A stretch of DNA of 64,000 nt from Fasciolopsis buskii (GCA_008360955.1 LUCM01001935.1:142437-206436), one strand, 5' to 3'. Shown: positions 36,051 through 50,073, counted from the stretch's first letter. Translations and numbers: made by a program. The notes: generated by a model from the letters alone, not told the origin.

Positions 36051-39000
36051 TCGTGTGCCCATTCCGATTCACGCGACAAGCGTGATGAGTTAGGCACTAA
36101 GTTCGGATAAGCTGTTAGCTGGTTTACGATTTGACTAATAGTCGATTTCAGCTAGCTATCGCAAGTATTCAGCTGCCTACTGCTGATTAGATCACATTTG
36201 GTACCAAGAAAAGTAGGTGCATAATGACACGAGACGGGAAAAGGAAATATCTCGTTTTAAATTATTGATGGGTTGCTAAATGAACTTAAAATGAGACGAA
36301 ACATTTCGGTCGACTATCTGTTTCCCTACATACTGAGATTTGTTCACGGACCTTAATAGATATCTTTTTGAGTGGATACCGAAAATTCACGGTCATCTAC
36401 AATACATGAGGAATTTGCCCCGAAGTGACCAGTCTTGTGCACGGCTTAGCCGATAACAACGAAATCTGTCATCCTAAGTGTATTTGATCATCTGTCCAAA
36501 GAACATCGGTGAAACAATCCGTTCAAAAAAAAACGGATGTATGAATACAGTCTTTGTTGAATGCACTATCCTTGGTTGACTTGCCCAAACGAGGACTGCT
36601 AAGTGCAAGTTTGTATAGGATGAAAATTATATAAAAAATGTAAAGGTAACAGCTCATCCTCATCACAACTGAAAATTCAGCTTCAGGAAATGTAACTATG
36701 ATTCAGTTGGAATGAGCACGACCGTATGTCTGGCAACATTATAGTCTGCACCTACCCAAGTACATAAGCTCTTAATCACAAACAAACAAACGAAAAACAT
36801 TTTTTGGGTTCCTGTGCAACTTTCTATCGTCCCTACTCATTGACGTATTTGACTTTTGTAATTAGTTTTTGAATTACAGTAGGCTTACAGAACTCAGATA
36901 AATAAAATATTTGCAGGAATTACTTACTAGATTAAATCCGTCCGTATCTACAGTCCTCCAAGCTCAGAAAATAGGTCAGTGCTTGACTGTGGAAAAATAT
37001 GAAAAGTTAACCAGTGGGCCGTCCCGAGTACTTTCAGTTACGCTACAAGTTTTCGGTCCATGAAATTCACCAAAGCCATGATTGCAAACAGTACATGATC
37101 CATGGCTAAATGTCGCTTGAGAAGTGTATCAGCTTTTCTGTAATCCTTTTGTCTTACAAACTTTAGGATTTCTTTAGCCATTATTCGTCACTGCGAGGTA
37201 GCAGCTAAAACCAGTACAAGTTGGCACAGGAATAATTATTGCACAAAATGAACGGGACTCGTATTTTTATACGCCTGTCATGATTTTAAGTTGCTTTAGG
37301 CAATTTGATTATAATAGTTAGAGCACAACGGTTTTGCACGTTTAGTATTTTTACCGGTAACTTTATTGTTGCCCCGTGAACCTATCCATTCATCCATCCA
37401 CCCATACCTCGATTCCTTGTCACTGTTTGTTACAGGATCAGTTCGTGGGTTTATGTAAATCATGGTAACATAACTGACTGGATTGTGGCCTGTCGAAACA
37501 AAACTGTGCGCTGCATCTGGAAAGGCCATCGGTTTCGCGACCTACGATTCAACCGCTGACCTTGGAACAAGGACACGGAATTTGTGAATTTATCCCCATA
37601 ATTCCTCCACAGCCTGATTTGTTGTAAGCACTTAGCTCATATTTTCGCACTGTGATGCGATACATTCGACCAGGTCCAGTAAGATTGTGTCTAACCTCAT
37701 ATCCGTTTGTGTTCACGCCGGTCAGTGGTGTGAGATTCACGAAGTTCGGTCACGGGTGTGGGCTAAAAGGTCCATCACATCCTATCCAATTTCTCCCAAT
37801 AAGGGAGCCGCTGCACTAACGGCAAGCATCATTTAGTCAATATCAGTTTTGATAGAACCACACTATTGGCCATACGATATGAGCCGAGCACCGCAGCTTG
37901 AGAGCCATATGCCGCCAATTGGGCTATCCACAGCTACTTCACGATTTATCCTTGTCAGACAGAGCACTCATCTGGCGGCGAATAGAATGCGGATGGTTTA
38001 GGCTAATTTGACTATTCTGGTTTTCTTGGTTGGGATCTGAATTTCACTGAATGGGAAAGCCTTTGCGAATTCTACACATCGTGATTTCTGACGTCAAGGC
38101 AGAGTGGAAATTTAACTGATCAAGTGCTACGAAATGACTAATGATCGAGGGATAGAGACTGACTTAAATCCACTCCATCCAGAATTCCGAAACAGTTAGC
38201 CATACCTTAAGACAACCGAATTTATCTTACGCACATATGAAAACCCTGAGGTTTCTATCCTTGTTCGGACCTTATTAAACGTCCGTACTGCTCATGGAAG
38301 CTTCTTCAGGCTTATCATTGATATTTGACTTTATCTCCTGAATATCGGGTCAGGTGAATTAACCAACTGTACTCATAATAAGCTACTACTCAGATTGAAG
38401 TGAGCACCTCGGTTATTGTGATGCAGACCTCCTGACATATGGAAGCCAACGCATTAAACAATGCGAACAAATCTGGCCCTTCACAAAATCTCATGGTCTT
38501 GAGGTTAGTAAATTTTGTCCCAATTTACATAGAAAATCTTCGATTGTGTTCGATACTTGACAATTTCAAGGATAGCTGAAAATATTCACAGAATTATCCC
38601 AGAACAGTTGTCAGTATCGACAAATTCCCTAGTTAAGTAAATCAATTTCTTCAAATCTTCGCTCCAGTCGTTTGACTGTTAATACATCTGTAGTCTCTAA
38701 TTCCTAAATATGATCCTGGTGATTGTGATATATATTCTCTGTGTTAATGCTTAGCTTCATTTTTTCGCTACGGATCGCTTTCACTTTTCAGCTGTTCCGC
38801 AGTCCTAGGGTGAATCTGTATTATTTATTTTTTCATAAAATTTAGTCTTTATAACAGTTCGAAGAAGCTCCCAGATTGTAAGGTTAGATGGTATTTCTTT
38901 TATTATACACATGGTCACTGACGAAACGCCACTGCCCCCTCCGAAATCGGTTTTCCGTAACGCTAGATGCTGACACCACACACTAACACAGACACCCACA

Positions 39001-40577
39001 CATTCATTTTCCGAATTTCCGTCAATCACAAGTGATTAGTTAATGGAGTTGGTCAAATTTGTCGAAACAAAATTTCTAACTAATCCTACCCATGAATTTC
39101 AACTGAGGCATGGCGATTGATTTAGTGGAAAACCCTGTTATGGCAGTCGAAATACAGAAAGTTAGCTGTGACGAATGTCGCTTGCTCGAGGACTTCGACA
39201 AATAGTCAGTGATCCTTAAGTAAAATGTCTGGACACTGGTGCTTAGCCTGGACGCTGAACTGGTAGAACATATGCGATGCAAGCCAGTGGATAGTGCTCT
39301 TGCTTTGATTCGATTCCCCTTGAAGGTGATATTTTCTCGCACTGGAATCAATTGTTTATTTGTCATTCCGTCGGTCTGTAGGAGCCTGATGTTTATGTAC
39401 TTTCGCGGAGTTGATAGTAAATTTGAACATCCCGTCGCTAATGAGAAGCATTTTGCAGTTATTTGATATCCATCTGTAGGACTTTACACGAACGAAAATG
39501 GCGTGATTCGATCGACTGTCGCTTAACCCAAAGCACCGCTGTCATGATCTCTGGGCTCCATGTGACTTGGGTAACTGTATGGGTGAAGCATAACGTGCAG
39601 AACATTCCAGAGGACGCGTTTCCGAACCTGCCGTCAGTGTTTCGCTAGAACGTGTGCGTGTGTGTATGTGTGAAAGAGAGAGCTAAAGAGAGGAGAAAGA
39701 AGGGACCAGAAGACTCGAAGTCATGCACTGTCACATGTAAACGAAGCTGATAGACTTCAAACGGTGCATGCATGAATCGGTGCAACAAGAACAGCTTTTG
39801 TATTCTCACTGAGGATCGATGGATGACCGGGGTCTATGTCATGTGTGCTTGTTTGCTTGTGTTTATGTATGACTTTGCAAAAACGAGCAACGCAACCTTC
39901 CTTTCCGCTGGCTCTCTAAGCCTCGAATATGAGGAGCTGATATTGAAATGAATCCACTGAACGTTCGTTGTTTTGATTTCTTTGGCTGTCGTTCAGTTGC
40001 CACAAGTGCATTATGCGTGTGCGTCGAATTCACGCTCCAGGGCGTACCATTAACTGGAGGGGGAGAGGAATACGTATAGGTGGTTATGGTTAGTTGTGCG
40101 GTTTGATGTAGCAAGCACAGACATACTGCGTCCCTTCGGCATGCTGTTTGAACTTTGCGCAAAGTTAAACGGGGCCAGCGTTAACTTTTGGGCGCGGGTG
40201 GATGTTAATGCGCATCTAACACCGACTGGGTCGAGCACATGTGTCTCGACCATGCTGACGTGTGAGCGTGCGTTTGAAAGCACCGAATCGGTTGCACTAG
40301 ACCATTTGTCAGACAATGTGTGCGTGGCAGCTTGAATCCATCCGCACCTGTGTATGCGTGTGCGCATGTATATATGAATGAGAGTGGATTCAACAAGGGA
40401 ATCTCACTGCTTGTACGCCAGAGGAACCAAGTTATGTGAATGAACAGCTTGATTCAAACTCTGCCAAAGGGTTGGGGTGTATGCAAAAGTGCACAACAGA
40501 TTAGCATGCGAAACTTCGGGAACTACGCGTAGGATACGGAAAGGCAGAGTGTGCCGGCGACAGAATGAGAAGAGATC

Positions 40578-40596
40578 GAGAGAGAGAGAGAGAGAA
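40578..40596. repeat. (GA)n microsatellite
   Basis: Alternating GA run inside a purine-rich patch. Confidence 0.8.
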
Positions 40597-43500
40597 AAGC
40601 ACAGAATAAGGCGAAATACTATTTGAAAACAAACCAGATGAATAGAAAATGGAAAAAAGGAAGAATAACGGAATTATCTTCCGAATGTGCACCATTTGCT
40701 TTTTTAATGAAATCAGACTGGCTGTAGCACTCACTTGATTTGTTCTAGTTTGCTCAGCTTACCTATGTGGTACAGGGACTGGAGATGATCTATTGACCGG
40801 GGAGCGGGAAGGGCTGGTTTGCCTGTGCGTCGGTGTAACTGTTCCAGTTTTAAAGTTTTTCACTCCATTTCTCGATCGTGGGTCCGTTTGATTGAGACAT
40901 TACGTGTACACAATTCGATCCCGAAATTAATAACTAAACTAAGAAGTAATAAACGTGAGCCTATTCCCATGATTCACCTAGGAAGTTCATGTAAAGGAGT
41001 AGATATGATTTAGCGAATAGGAAATTTGTTATTTTGTACATTTCGTTTAGAATAACAACTATTGTGTTGGTAATTGAACTGGATCGTGTCGTCAATACTA
41101 CAAGTGAGTAGTACAAAATTCCCAAATATGATACAAAAACCGAAACTCTTCCGTGTACAGATTTCCCACATAACAAATATTTGTCTCATACTGCTAAACT
41201 TTTTTCTTAGTCAGAAGTAATGTAATCTGTATTTCCGACTGAGAGCGGTAGACCACAGCAATAAACAAGTCGGCGCAATATCCCAACTCGGCTCGAACGG
41301 AATTTATCTTCGATGAATGTCAGGAAACTTATCCGTTAGTTCATTATGAGCGGGAATTTGTCTCAATTTTCACTTTTTAATTTTGTTTGGCCAAAGTAAC
41401 TGTAAATATACTACTTCTGATACGATAGATGAGTGCTAATTATTCACAGTTCTCTGCATATGGAATTCTAGTATGGAAGCGGACATTCTAAAGGGATGCG
41501 AGTGATATATTACCCTGATTGTGGAATGGATATATATATATATCGCATGCCAGAAAACTCTTATATCACTGAGACCAAAAAAGGAAACAATGGGGTTAAG
41601 ACAATGAAAGAAAACCATCTTTCCCAAGGACTAGCAAGTATTGTGCATGGAGTGATAGGGTTGACTGGGTGGTGGGTTACACATTTTGGGGGCTAAAATG
41701 AAAAGTTTCCAGATAGATAAACAAATCTCCGGAATATGGTAAGGCCGAGGATTTTAATAAAAGTGCGTCAGGCGACATATCTTTGGTGATAACTAGTGGG
41801 GTCGAGTTCGTGATATGAGTGCGATTTTTACCCTGAGCCAAGGTAAGCCAGACGTCCTTTCACCTATAGGGATTCATTTTTAAGGTGATGACGTGAGGCT
41901 CACTGCGTAAGCAACGAAAAACGCTACCAAGAAAAACGACAAGGTGGTGTTCGAGTTTGCGTTGGCATAAAGAAATTCTGGTAAAAACAGTAGAATATAC
42001 AAAGTCGTGTTTTCTTGATGTGCGCCAAAAGTAGTTGTTCTATGTGACGATGGTTACTCCTTGTTTTACTGCTGTTATTATCGTGGAAATCTGTGCCACC
42101 TAATCTTCTTCATTCCATCTTTTTTGGTCTTGGTTTCTAAAGAAATATAGAGTAAAGTCGATTTGACAGATAGTACGGGTGTCGACAACTATCAATAACT
42201 GTTAACCCAACATAAAAAGGCTAGTAAACTCAGTGTTGATACTGTATCTTCGCATCCGATTAGGGTGGCACGAGAAGCCAGATGTAATCGAACTCAGACG
42301 TCCCTGCAAATTCTAGGTTCATGTAAATTTCTGTTTATTATCGAAACGACGGTTGAACAGCTCTGCATGTTTACTCGTGGAATTCTTTTTCAGCCGCTTA
42401 AGACCATAGCCTGACTGGTCCCGAATAAATTAGCTAATTCGATCGGACCGCATGAAATGGGTCCTATGGAATAAACCTGTCGATGCATCTTCCATCTCCA
42501 TTCATACGGGGAACTTTGTAAAATCTGCGTAGATCTAAGATAGTGAAACAATAAATTCCGATAACATGGATATGGTTGGCCGAGCGGCCAACAGTTCACT
42601 ACTGCTTGGTAATACTGAGGCAATGTGAACCGGACGGGATAATTGCGACCGTTGACAGCTCCATGGTATTTGACACATGGAGTTTTGTTTGATGCAAAGT
42701 CTGAATTTGCGGCAACAGAATCAGGTCAATTACTAATTTCGTAAAGAGTAGATAAAAGCTGTCACTTTTAGATAGGTACCTTTTCAGTTAAGGAACGACA
42801 GATCCGTTCGACGACGCTGTGTTTCGGTTTTTAACCAATTTAATCACTGAAATGCTAAGCGTCGCATCGTCCAACACGAATACAATTGGAAGGCATATCC
42901 TCATGACAAACGAGAGAAGAGAATGCTAGCCGAAGACAAGAACTACCAAAGGGAATAGCTCGAAAATCATCATTTTCTCGAGGAGTTTTTGAATAGCCGC
43001 TGATTTGAAATTATGTGGAATATTGATGACTGAAAAGTTCCGTGAATAACAGTTGTTCTGTACCTATAATAACGTCACAATAAACAATCTTCAGCCCTCC
43101 GACATAGCTGGTAAAATTGTTGTGGTAACAATCTCTAATCGCTTAACATTAAGTGATTAGTAAATAAACTAAGTGTGAAAGGCTAGAAGGGGGTTTCTGT
43201 GTCAAGTACGAGTATCAGAAAAAATGAGTTGTTTGCAATGAACTTCAGCCGCCAATCATTCTGCAGAAAACCATGAAAACTGTTTCTGATCAACATCGAC
43301 ATTGGGTGTCAGTTTGTCGTGCAAACAAGTGCATTAGATTTTTGTAGGATGTGACTGTTGTAAAATGCTACCAGTATGGTTCACTCTCACGCCGGACTAA
43401 CAATGGTCGTGTTGTATCACAACCACTCTACCGAGGTGCGATTCAAAACGTAAAGACTAGGTAGGCTCTTCTAGTATCTATAGATTCTCCATCCATTCAA

Positions 43501-44878
43501 AACGGGTCACATTTTAAAACTGTAATTACTTTCATCAATTCAAGGAAGCCACTGCATGAATATTTAGTTTGCTGCTGCATTTAACCAGTCTTACCTCGAC
43601 GGTCAATGGATCAAGGTAGTAAGTTCAAGAACTCCGGTATACATAAGAAAGAACGATTATTTTAATGATGAAACCTGTTCTGTAGAGGTAAATAAAATGC
43701 GAACCAGTTTCATTTATTTTATTACACCCAACTGAGGTCTGGCTAAACCATAATATTATTTCCATAGAGCTGAGCTAATCTAACGATAATAAAATTCAAG
43801 CTCAGGGACAGCAAGTAATCCTATCTTTTACAGGATCGGGAAAGTGAAAATGAAATAGTCATGCAACACCAGTGACGGGTAATTCCAACAAATGTTATAA
43901 AGGAATGCGCCTTTATAAAATGGACCTCTGTGATGCTGACGGCTGTATTCGTGGAATTGGGCCCGCATCATTCGCCCGTGTAAGGACATGCACTGAGCCG
44001 ATACCAACTTCCAGGCAAACGTAATTTGAATAGGGGACCTGCCCTGTCTAAAAAAGGGCAAACTGACTCATATTATCTGAATTTAGGTAATGGACCTGGT
44101 CTGAATCCAGACAAGCGATGAACCAGAAAACAAGGTTAGAATGTCCGGCTCTCATCATGGCACGAATACGGAGTTAAAAGCCTTCCAGATTTTGTTACCC
44201 GTTCAGAAGTTAGCAACGGAGGTGTCAGAAACGAAGATATTTTACCAGCTATTTAGACGGGACAGACTGGAGGCCCCCAACCAGTGAAAAGTGAGGCTAT
44301 CCCATTTGTACGTGTATTGTGTTTCTGACCAAAAGGGATATGAATTCACTGGGCGGCAGATAGGAGGGCATCCGAAGTGGTATCAAGAAAACAGACTGAC
44401 CACATCAGAAACGATAGTTAAGTTCTGGATTTTACAACGCTGCACGGGTTGCATTTTGATCTAAGTACCAATTTCCTGAGCAGATACGTCATTCACTGAA
44501 CATAAAATGGTCAGTAATGTGTATGCTAACCACGGATAAATGGCGTACCGACACTCGCTAATGTCATACGGAAAACTACGAAAGTAATCACGGATGAAAT
44601 TCTGTTTTTCTTGGTCACTTTATAACAGAATGATCAACTGATCATATATTATGTACATCGATAACAGAAGAAAATTTGCTGCAACCCAGATTATTATAAT
44701 GTCTGTCATTTTGTCATTCAAAGTTTCGCGGCTATGGTTGGGAGTGCTCTTTTGCCAATAGTGCAGCAAACCCTACGGTCTGCATAGCAAAACCGTCCAA
44801 AAGACTGATGCTCTAAGCATGTGATAAAAGAGATAATTGTGAGTCTGCCTAGCGAATGATGGAGCAAAGTGTAGTAAA

Positions 44879-45234
44879 CACATTGACAATCCAAAAACCA
44901 AGTCAGATCCAAATTGCTGCCGTACTAGTTACAACATAATAATCAAATGTACAATAATCAAAGCTGATCGGTATTCCTTCCGAATCCTCACACTCCAACT
45001 TGTGACACTGAATCGTTCCAACAACTGAAGTATATAAAGTATTCGAGAAATACTGGGATTACCAAAGGGCATCAAACAAAGACGAAGCAACAGCAAGTCC
45101 TGGTGAATGTTCGGTTTATGACAAACGTTAGAAATGAATTGTTAGGATAAAACAAGAATTGGTATAGGTTTCCGAAAGGTCAGTTTATTGTGAGTGAATG
45201 GAGTATGGGCCAGAAAGTGGCAATGGTTGATCCA
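44879..45234 (-). repeat. Left direct repeat, candidate 3' LTR
   Basis: 44879-45219 equals 49718-50058 except at 44970/49809. Beyond 45219 similarity falls abruptly (14 of 17 to 45236), and left of 44879 it falls to about two thirds. Read on the minus strand the inner end starts TGGATCAACCA. A TATA-like TATATAAAG lies at 45030. Confidence 0.75.
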
Positions 45235-45749
45235 CTTCTTCAAATCTCTTTACACATGCCCTTAAAATCAGACCCGGATTTTTGTTAGGCATAGCTAGGT
45301 GTGGGCGGTCTCTACCGGTTCAACCTGCGGTTTCCCTACCTCTAACATGGGTACTGGTACTCAAAGATAATAATTCGCCTCTCACTTGAGTAGAGTCCGC
45401 TGTTGGACCAATGCCAGATATATTCAGTGCACTTTCAGTGAGACCTCGTAACCTGGTGTCGCATCAGTTCTTCGGCGGTACTTACAGTCCACATCCTCAC
45501 TGGGCCGTCTTCTGATGGTTGGGTGCCTTGTTAACCCCAAGGTAAGACTCCAGAGACGTGAGGTATTAAGTCACCTGGTCTATAGTTATATTTTCAGTTT
45601 ATCCACACCTGTCGTCTCCGCAAAGGTGGTAGTTACTCCTAGGTCCGTCTCTTGCAAAATAAATACACCAAGTAGCTTCCTTTTCTCCGCTGTCCAAACA
45701 TTCTGTCACACCATGGAGTTTTCTGAATTTTGCCAAAGGTATCCATCAT

Positions 45750-46600
45750 GATGAGTAAATTCATGGATGAGAGTGCCAGTAGATCGCAGCATTCGGAGGT
45801 GGCAAATGCTGAAGATTGTGGGTTAACCATTCATTCGTTTTCCGTGAGAAAGACGCTTCGTTATATGTCACCCAGCGATTCCTCACCACAGGTTGAAACA
45901 GTATATGTCTAATTGAACGTACCATGATTTCCCTTTCTCCTCCTTGGCTGCTAGAGTAAGGGCATTTCCATTTCGCTCATCCCTTCAGGAGCTTATCCGA
46001 AATCATGTTGATAGACGAGCTTTTCATTAGGCTTCTCAATTCACTTCAACCTCTTTTAAAATTAGCTCCATCGTCACTGAGGATCTCCGACGGTACTTAT
46101 CTCTTTTGACATCAGTCTCAATAGCGTCATAAAAAGGAATGGGTAATTAAAGAATGAAACACTTCTAAGTATATTTCACACATCTGAAAGCATGTAAATA
46201 GTTGTAGGTATAGGCTATCTGCCTTATGACTGTGCTTTGCGGGAAGAAGACAAAAACAGTTTATTCCGACGTACTGGTAGAAGAACCAACCTTGCTGGGT
46301 CCTGAAGATAGGCGCCGAGGCTGTCATCTGCTTATCCATGGCTGTAAAACTACTTCGGTATATCCAGCATTCACCAGTCACACGGCTGGTTTCAGCTCCT
46401 CCGTATACAATCCAAAACATTCTCTGGAGTGCCGTTAGCAACCGTAGTCCTCTTGCATGGTCCTTTTTATAATACCGTCCGATCAAAGCGCTTGTGGTCA
46501 GGGGGATACAGGATGTATAATGGGATGCTTTACGCTTCCAATTTGGCTTGAGTAGCTCCTTCGACAACACAAGTAAATTCACTAAGTAAGACTCAATCAA
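45750..46600 (-). pseudogene. BEL/Pao integrase, decayed
   Basis: Residues from the 46600 end show the zinc-binding part (LTTSALIGRYYKKDHARGL, then FWIVYGGAETSRV and CWIYR). They run into GWFFYQYVGINCF, where the first catalytic Asp of the DDE triad is Asn (46259-46261). The FTCFQMCEIYLEV and HSL-T-SF block follows. In a different frame the second motif SDDGANF lies near 46055-46080. SSSQGGEREI followed by RSIRHILF (~45925-45985) is the catalytic-Glu region. In-frame stops separate these pieces. In life this enzyme would insert the cDNA; this copy cannot. Confidence 0.75.
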
Positions 46601-47384
46601 GATTGATCCTTGGGTGAGGCATCAGTTTTCGTTCTCCTTGGTAGTCATTTCAACTACCGTCCGCAAATTTGATTTTCTATGAAGCTAATAACATTCTTCT
46701 GCTTTTTATGTCTTTCAGTCTCAAAATCCAATGGCCAATGTCTGATCTGCGCTTCCACCCGTCTTCAAAATATGGTTGTATTGGTTCGACTTCTGGTATA
46801 GCCCATCTCCAGAGAAGACCTTGAATATGTTGTTCCAGTCTTAATTAAAAGCGGAGGCCCTTCAAAACAAAAACAAGTGGTACCTGTCGTCACCAGGCCT
46901 TCAGATTTCATTTCAGAATTTAGGTGACACCAGTAACAAAGTCTGGACTATTCGTGAATTTTCACCAGCCGACTTACTGAATATGTACTGAATCTCGTTC
47001 TCCTGAACTAATGTTGTAAAACATTGAAGCAAACGGCCCAGAATTGTTTCCTATCTTCCTCGAAGGTATGGCGGACTCCAGTTGCTGGTCTTGAAGCGGA
47101 TAACCCAAGTTGTGAGATGGTTGCCATCATTAGAGGAGCTGCTGTTGATATGAAGGGAAGTAGAATACACTGTTGAAGCAATGCAATCGAAATGACTTCC
47201 ACTTACTCCACTGATTCATACCTGTCTTCTGAGACCGCAGAACACATGTAGCTCTTTACTACCGTCTACTTCCCCAAGGTTACATAGAAAGATAGATTTT
47301 TGGAGTTCTGAGAATTCCAATACATTGTGACCATTCAGCTCAGCATCTCAGTTGTGATTTCACAGTTGGTTTGTCCCAATCTAA

Positions 47385-49110
47385 TCATTGGCCGCATAAT
47401 TGTTCCAAAGTCGTTTTATCCGGAAAAATGAAAGACAGAACTAATTTCAGTGAATCAAATATCGATGAAGTAGTTGACCGTGGTCTCGTTCGGGTTTGTG
47501 AATTAATTTGAGTATTGAAGGTGAACTGAAATTTGTTTTCTATGACGTACCCTCCCATTCGCAAAGTTCTTCCTGGCGCTAATGAAGAATTGGGAATTTC
47601 GAAGCTGGAGATAGTCAGCTTGGATTCAAAGAGGACTTCAAGTATTTCCTTATGACTGCAAATCCATCTAAGCAGTTTACAATCGGCATTTGCCAGTACA
47701 GCATGATCCATACCGAAAACACCTATTACCATTACAAGATAGAGTTCAGAAAAATCACATCGAAATGAGAAACTGTAAAGTGTAGTTGGAACTCTATAAG
47801 TTGAATTTCAAAAACAGTCACCACAACAGGCTTGGCTCGCATGTGACACATTTCACGTGGAAACTGAGGTCAATGCCGACTGACTGGCGGTCTGATGTTA
47901 GTTTTGGTCGGGGTTATCCCGATTTTACATCAGCCGGCATTCAGTCAACACTGACGTCAGTTTCCGTGTCAGACGTGCCACATGCGAACTAAACCAGTGG
48001 CGATGTCTCTTCCTGAAATGTGATTTTGTTCCCCGACTCCATCTCAGATTCCATCTCAATGTGTTTCTTTTTGAACTTCATCATGAAGTGGCATAGACAG
48101 TCATCAATGCCGGAATTGTCCCGTACTGCTCTCGTGATATTTTCTTCGCACGAGTTCCTCCATCCGAGTATCCTTCAGCGCAGACCAAGGTTCGCACAAA
48201 AGGGAGCTGATTTTACGTCGAAGGAGACAGACGTCATTTGAAAATCGATCAGTTCGCCCACCACCGGAAACTCTTTCTCTTGTGGACAGTTGTATTTCCA
48301 TAAGCATTTCCTTAATGTCTGCTTCCAGTGAGACAGAATTCCTTCGGATATGGAGAAACACTCCCACTAGGCTTACCGTCTTGTTTAATCCTTGGGGCAT
48401 GTAATTAGCCAGACACCTACCCTGAAATCATGCTGCACGATCTAGTAGTACCTGTAGCTGGTTTGTTTTAAGGTTTGTTACAGCGTAATGCGTTCGGTAC
48501 CACCTCGGCTGAATTCTTCATTAAGTGTTAGTTGGGCACGATCTCTGCATGAATGTCACCAAGGTATCCTTTTCTTGCATCGGAGAATCCAGTGAAGAAT
48601 GTATGGTTACATAGAAATCTTTAAGATTCATTTAATCACTAGATTCGGATTAAATAATTATCCAATGGTATTTTTCGTGGCAACTTCCCCCGGCAAGCCA
48701 ATGTCTCGATGACCATTCCTTAAATGCATGGCATCTGTGACTGTTTTTTGCAACCAAATTATCTTCAATCGAAGAAGCTGTTTTCGGGCCATCACCATCA
48801 CTAAGTTCAGTATTGTAAGATAAGTCGAGGTATTTGGTTAACGAATCCGTCTCAGACTTTATATTTCTCGCAAAGAACGTGCCTTGGTCGAATAGTCTGA
48901 ATGGAATGCGGCCCACCAGCCTTCGGTTGATTTTAAGGCCCAGTCTACTTTGAGGACATCGGCATATATAGGGATCTTCAAATTAACATGGCAGAGTTGA
49001 TGCCGTGTACATGTGATCACGAAAGGACGTCGATATCGGGACGGTTCCACGTCGACTGAACCCGTAGTTTTTCTGCACAGTGCTCGTTCTAGATGCACGC
49101 ATTTCTTCCT
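47385..49110 (-). pseudogene. BEL/Pao pol N-terminus and reverse transcriptase, decayed
   Basis: On the minus strand SSIEDNLV then, one frame over, LRNGHRDIGLPGEVATKN (~48670-48790) matches the VEDxxAL and GHYxIGLPW block at the start of BEL/Pao pol. FQMTSVSFDVKSAPFCANL (~48190-48245) matches the YxMTxxxFGxxSSPxCAN block of the RT. IDDCLCHF (~48085-48108) is the catalytic xxDD box, with the usual aromatic changed. SSIFDSLKLVLSFIFPDKT, then LEQLC (~47390-47470), matches the conserved SSIFDPLG block after the RT. The pieces are separated by stops and at least two frameshifts. Confidence 0.75.
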
Positions 49111-49576
49111 CAACAATGAAGTCAGTGTTAACTAGGTAATGCCTGAATCACGTGTCGCTGCTCAGTTAGCGGTTGAAATCAACATCCAGGTAGGGGATAC
49201 TTTCAAAAGTACTAAATTAAAGAGGTCTTTTTCTGTTTAGCGCTGACACCTGATCCTGTATCCAATAAGGTGCAGCTGTTCACGCAACTGCTTAAACTTC
49301 AGATTTATACCGGCACAGCGCTCAAAATGATCCGGTATTCGGACCATAGGCTGGTGGGAAATTTATTGGCTGACTGTTTGCGCTGCCACATGATGACTGC
49401 ACTGCGATCGCATATTTCAACCTTGAACACGTCCATTCATTTCGCCTTCTGCTGTCGGAAGTATTGGGGGATCAGACGAGGATTCAGTTTGCATATAACA
49501 ATCCTTTAGTGGACGAGACAGTTGTCGACCATTGACACAGTCATTTGTGACTATTTCTAAACCGGAACCGTTTTTC

Positions 49577-49602
49577 TGTGTGTGTGTGTGTGTGTGTGTG
49601 TG
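49577..49602. repeat. (TG)n microsatellite
   Basis: Twenty-six bases of TG just inside the right repeat of the BEL/Pao element. Confidence 0.9.
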
Positions 49603-49717
49603 CCATACCTGGGCTTGGACGGCTTTGCCGTTTGACTGAGCAATTCTACCGCCAACCCACTGCCATGATTGCTGAGTGGAAGGCCGTCAAGCGAGCCTTC
49701 GGGCAAAGCGTAATAAC

Positions 49718-50073
49718 CACATTGACAATCCAAAAACCAAGTCAGATCCAAATTGCTGCCGTACTAGTTACAACATAATAATCAAATGTACAATAATCAA
49801 AGCTGATCAGTATTCCTTCCGAATCCTCACACTCCAACTTGTGACACTGAATCGTTCCAACAACTGAAGTATATAAAGTATTCGAGAAATACTGGGATTA
49901 CCAAAGGGCATCAAACAAAGACGAAGCAACAGCAAGTCCTGGTGAATGTTCGGTTTATGACAAACGTTAGAAATGAATTGTTAGGATAAAACAAGAATTG
50001 GTATAGGTTTCCGAAAGGTCAGTTTATTGTGAGTGAATGGAGTATGGGCCAGAAAGTGTCAGTGGTTGGTCCA
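49718..50073 (-). repeat. Right direct repeat, candidate 5' LTR
   Basis: Partner of 44879-45234, offset 4839 bases, with one mismatch over 341 bases. Its outer end reads TGGACCAACCA on the minus strand, so both copies begin TG. Weaker similarity continues for some 40 bases to the left. Confidence 0.75.

Larger units (their letters stand above)
34299..44878. other. No supported gene; long featureless stretch
   Basis: The stretch contains simple repeats at 36024-36050, 40578-40596 and 41529-41543, and a TG-skewed region at ~39640-40400. Minus frames at 42390-42623 and 43828-44061 are amino-acid-like, but I cannot tie them to splice sites or families. A segment at ~37860-37990 has SINE-like pieces on the minus strand (AGATGAGT, GACAAGGATAAA, AGCTGTGG) but no proper ribozyme order. 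Confidence 0.35.
44879..50073 (-). mobile_element. BEL/Pao-type LTR retrotransposon, decayed
   Basis: A minus-strand pol in the order pol N-terminus, reverse transcriptase, post-RT Pao region, integrase is flanked on both sides by one direct repeat of about 350 bases, as expected of LTRs. The internal part is ~4.5 kb and shorter than a full element; gag and protease were not recognised between ~49110 and 49570. Pol has many stops and frameshifts. Clean target-site duplications were not found, so the outer ends are approximate. Confidence 0.7.

Noticed and set aside
37860..37990. Possible fifth hammerhead relic on the minus strand (AGATGAGT, GACAAGGATAAA, AGCTGTGG).
   Set aside because: The pieces are in the right order, but there is no stem II pairing, no GAAA junction and no helix I arms; the similarity is too weak to call.
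42390..42623. Minus open frame of 77 codons rich in Tyr, Pro and Trp.
   Set aside because: No acceptor-donor pair in phase with a neighbour and no recognised domain; a chance frame cannot be excluded.
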